DNA of 64,000 bases from the NCBI GenBank assembly GCA_963854835.1, contig OY978526.1:46260140-46324139 (forward strand). Direction: 5' to 3'. The stretch's first letter is position 1; the number at the start of each line of letters is the position of its first letter. Positions 61,418 to 64,000 of this stretch are shown in pieces. This stretch comes from Megamerina dolium (lineage: Eukaryota; Arthropoda; Insecta; Diptera; Megamerinidae). A program made the position numbers and the translations under genes. The notes beneath the pieces are model-generated. The model was not told the origin of the DNA, did not search any database, and saw only the letters and a program-made list of their open reading frames with translations.

Positions 61418-62806
61418 TTGTTCTCTCGTGATATACTATCTCCCTCTATACCGTGGAGTGTACAATGCGCTTCTCCTGCTGTAACACCAACAGCTACAAT
61501 ATCAAAGCAAACAAATAACGGCCTTTCTACTGAAGTGCATGACCCAGTATTTAAAGCAACTAGTGCGATGAGTAATAAAGAACCAGTTGCTGTTCAAACT
61601 GGAATCGATCGCTACATTACTGTAGTAAAGCTCAAAAGAAGTCCACAAAATTCAAAACAAATGAATTCAACAAAAATTCAAAAGCAGAACACTGCCCCTA
61701 TTAGCTCAGAAAATAGATACGCTTTGCTTTCAGGTGATGAAAGTGACGAAAATATTATCTCCAAGAAAAATTTCAAACCCCCACCCATTTTCTTATGAGA
61801 ACGCAACTCAGATAAGTTGATTTCTAGAATTACAAGTCTTATAGGACCAAAGAATTTCCACGTTGTTCCTATTCGCAAAGGCCAAATTGAGGAAACGAAA
61901 GTGCAAATCTACAGCGAAACTCATTATCGCAAAGTAATTGCGGAATTTGATGCTGTAAAAAAGAATTACTACACATATCAGCTAAAAAGTAGTAAGGGCT
62001 TAATCGTTGTACTCAAAGGCATCGAACCCAACGTTGACATTAACGAAATCAAACTTGCCCTCCAGGAAGAAGGGTTTCAAGCCAAAACAGTATTCAACAT
62101 TCTCAACAAGAGCAATATACCTCAACCGTTATATCGTATTGAGCTTCAGCCTGAAACAAAACCCCTAAAAAAAGGTGAAGTACACCCCATATATAAAATT
62201 CGATATTTATTGCATCGCAAAATCACAATCGAAGAACCCCATAATAGAACTGGACCTCCTCAGTGCAGTAACTGCCAAGAATATGGACATACTAAGACAT
62301 ATTGTACCCTGCCAGCTGTTTGTGTGATTTGTGGAGATCTCCATAAATCAAACATATGCCCAAAATCTAAAGGCGATGCTAGCATCAAAAAATGCAGCAA
62401 TTGTGGAGGTAATCACACCGCAAATTATAGAGGTTGCCCAGTATATACAACCCTAAAGCTAAATTTCTCCGCTAGCAATCAACCTCTAAAACCAGTTGAG
62501 CAAACTCAGATAGCCAACTCAAGTAAGAGACAAAATATTGATGCAACACAATTCTTCTCTGCAATCCCAAACAAGAATCAAACCAATTCATACGCTAGCG
62601 TGTTAAAACAAAACCCACACCAACAAAGCAATGTAAATAATTAGCAGAAACACTCACTGCCCACCCAACAGCCAAGTACCCTTGAACATTTGCTTCAAAC
62701 ATTAATTCAGAATATGAACCAATTCATGAACTCAATGCAAACAATGATGCAAGAAATGATGAAAAATCAATCGATGTTACTCCAAACATTGCTATCCAGA
62801 CCATGA
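61418..62806 (+). pseudogene. Jockey-type ORF1 (Gag-like), two nonsense codons
   Basis: RNA-binding chaperone of the LINE particle. The frame is readable from about 61418 (no ATG visible; the start codon may be lost or lie further upstream). It has internal stops TGA at 61796-61798 (after KPPPIFL) and TAG at 62642-62644 (after QSNVNN), and ends TGA at 62804-62806. Three zinc knuckles lie at about 62263-62450: CSNCQEYGHTKTYC, CVICGDLHKSNIC and CSNCGGNHTANYRGC, the C-x2-C-x4-H-x4-C, C-x2-C-x3-H-x4-C and C-x2-C-x3-H-x6-C set typical of jockey-group ORF1. A methionine/glutamine-rich tail follows. The ORF1 stop and the ORF2 start overlap as ATGA. Confidence 0.9.
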
Positions 62807-63573
62807 GTTGTCTCAAGATATGCCACTGGAACGCCAACGGCTTAAGCCAGCACCGTTTGGAGCTAATTCAATTCCTTGAATCCAGCCAAATCGACATAAT
62901 GATGATATCTGAGACCCATTTCACTGACAAAAATTGCTACCAAATACCATATTACAAACTGTACACCACAAATCATCTGCATGGTAAGGCACGCGGAGGA
63001 ACTGCCATATTGATAAAAAGCAGAATAAAACATCATGTTCTCGAAGATTTCAGTAGCGTCTACTTGCAAGCAACATCTATATGTCTGGAAGAATACATCT
63101 CTAAGCTAGTAATATCTGCGATATACTGTCCCCCAAGATACAGTATTACCGAACAGCAATATAAAGAATTTTTCTCAACTCTTGGTAGCAAATTCTTGGT
63201 TGCTGGCGATTTCAACGCCAAACACACTCACTGGGGCTCCCGCTTAATAACTCCAAGAGGCAGAAGACTATGTTCAATCATCACTAACCACGGCTACGAT
63301 GTTATTTCAAATGGTCAACCGACATATTGGCCGATGGAAAATAGGAAAATACCCGATCTCATAGACTTTGGAGTCGCCAAAGGTTTGCAGATGGAAAATA
63401 TCTCCACAGAGTGTAATTATGATCTATCATCTGACCACTCACCCACGGTAATATCTATAAAATCACCAAGCCCCCAAGGCAATTGCGTTAGAAAGAAAAT
63501 AGACTGGTTAAAATTCAAGAAAAATATAAATTTCCATCTTCCTCTGCTTGTAAGACAGAAAAGAAGACTCTGA
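62803..63573 (+). pseudogene. Jockey-type ORF2, endonuclease domain, truncated by deletion
   Basis: Starts ATG at 62803 (MSCLKICHWNANGLSQHRLE), overlapping the ORF1 stop by the ATGA arrangement. Endonuclease motifs in order: NANGL (residues 10-14), ISETHF with E37, RGGTAILIK, AGDFNAKHTHWGS and SSDHSPTVISI with the catalytic SDH. The domain nicks the target DNA for priming. After NFHLPL a deletion of roughly 150 bp (present in the 33748 copy) shifts the frame to a stop at 63573. The legible downstream sequence GEASVYSLWKSAKNSNRPIL, up to SITLKIKKRTYPKQF, is in another frame. Not functional. Confidence 0.9.
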
Positions 63574-64000
63574 AGACAATGGCAAGAATTCAGATCACCG
63601 AATCTGAAAACACAGCTACAGCACTGCACTCGAAAGTTAAAGCAAGCCTTAAAAAATAAAAACAACAAAGAGTTAGAAGAGCACATAGCGAAATTAACAC
63701 CTGGTGAAGCGTCAGTTTACTCTTTGTGGAAATCAGCAAAAAACTCAAATCGGCCAATTCTCACTGATTCCCCCATCCGTTTGAGTGACGGTAATTGGGC
63801 TAGAAGCAACTGTGCGAAGGATTTGGCTTTTGCATACCATCTAAAAAGTGTGTTTACACCCAATCCACCCTCTTCACAGTCCTCATTACCAAAATTAACT
63901 TATCAACCTTGCTCAATAACGCTCAAAATTAAAAAAAGGACATATCCAAAGCAATTTATAAAGATTTAAACCCAAAAAATTCACCTAGTCCAGATAAAAT

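Larger units (their letters stand above)
61418..64000 (+). mobile_element. Jockey-clade LINE, 5' part, running off the window
   Basis: Gag-like ORF1, then ORF2 with an apurinic-type endonuclease, in the jockey arrangement, continuing past 64000. The left boundary is not visible; it lies between the SINE at 61236 and 61418. The sequence from 63445 is the parent type of the truncated insertion at 33742-35388. Confidence 0.88.

Overview
The window looks like AT-rich, repeat-dense insect DNA, most likely from a fly (Diptera) and plausibly a tephritid fruit fly. I infer this from the abundance of DD41D 'rosa'-type mariner transposases (the subfamily was first defined in Ceratitis and relatives), a jockey-type LINE, tRNA-Leu-primed Ty3/gypsy and long (TA)n tracts. 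The species is not proven. I find no convincing host protein-coding gene and no tRNA or rRNA gene. Nearly everything that can be explained is transposon-derived, so the window reads as an intergenic or intronic transposon graveyard with some young insertions.

Layout. 1-14.7 kb: a ~290-bp tandem repeat with dispersed relatives, nested inverted-repeat elements, a nearly intact rosa mariner (6285-7586) inside a dispersed repeat whose empty paralogue lies at 7841-8061, a dead DD34D mariner, and Harbinger and LINE relics. 14.7-22 kb: a MULE-like relic bracketed by inverted 15-bp minisatellites, interrupted by a complete, very young Ty3/gypsy element (15889-21810) with intact gag and pol, near-identical LTRs, primer-binding site, polypurine tract and a candidate -1 frameshift site. 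22-36.7 kb: LINE relics of three families (two with clear target-site duplications), a relic of a multicopy arthropod protein family, and mariners sitting in (TA)n tracts. 36.7-47.5 kb: a full-length tRNA-headed SINE with a perfect 15-bp duplication, two members of a second rosa subfamily, nested PIF/Harbinger-like elements, and a second copy of the first rosa element. 47.5-61.2 kb: mostly unrecognised AT-rich DNA with a ~180-bp tandem repeat, a broken C2H2 zinc-finger reading frame, a near-perfect hairpin, an inverted-terminus element and more SINE copies. 61.2-64 kb: the 5' part of a jockey-clade LINE running off the window.

The parts depend on each other as mobile parasites do. The SINE has a Pol III-type head and must borrow LINE machinery. 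The short mariner derivatives keep terminal repeats but no usable transposase. The two best rosa copies carry different single lesions, one a frameshift and one a nonsense codon. The gypsy element is the only unit that looks autonomous from sequence alone. The most interesting items are the SINE family with its T-rich tail, the frameshift heptamer of the gypsy element, the empty-site proof of the mariner insertion, the hairpin at 50.6 kb and the unrecognised inverted-terminus element at 51.9-52.8 kb.
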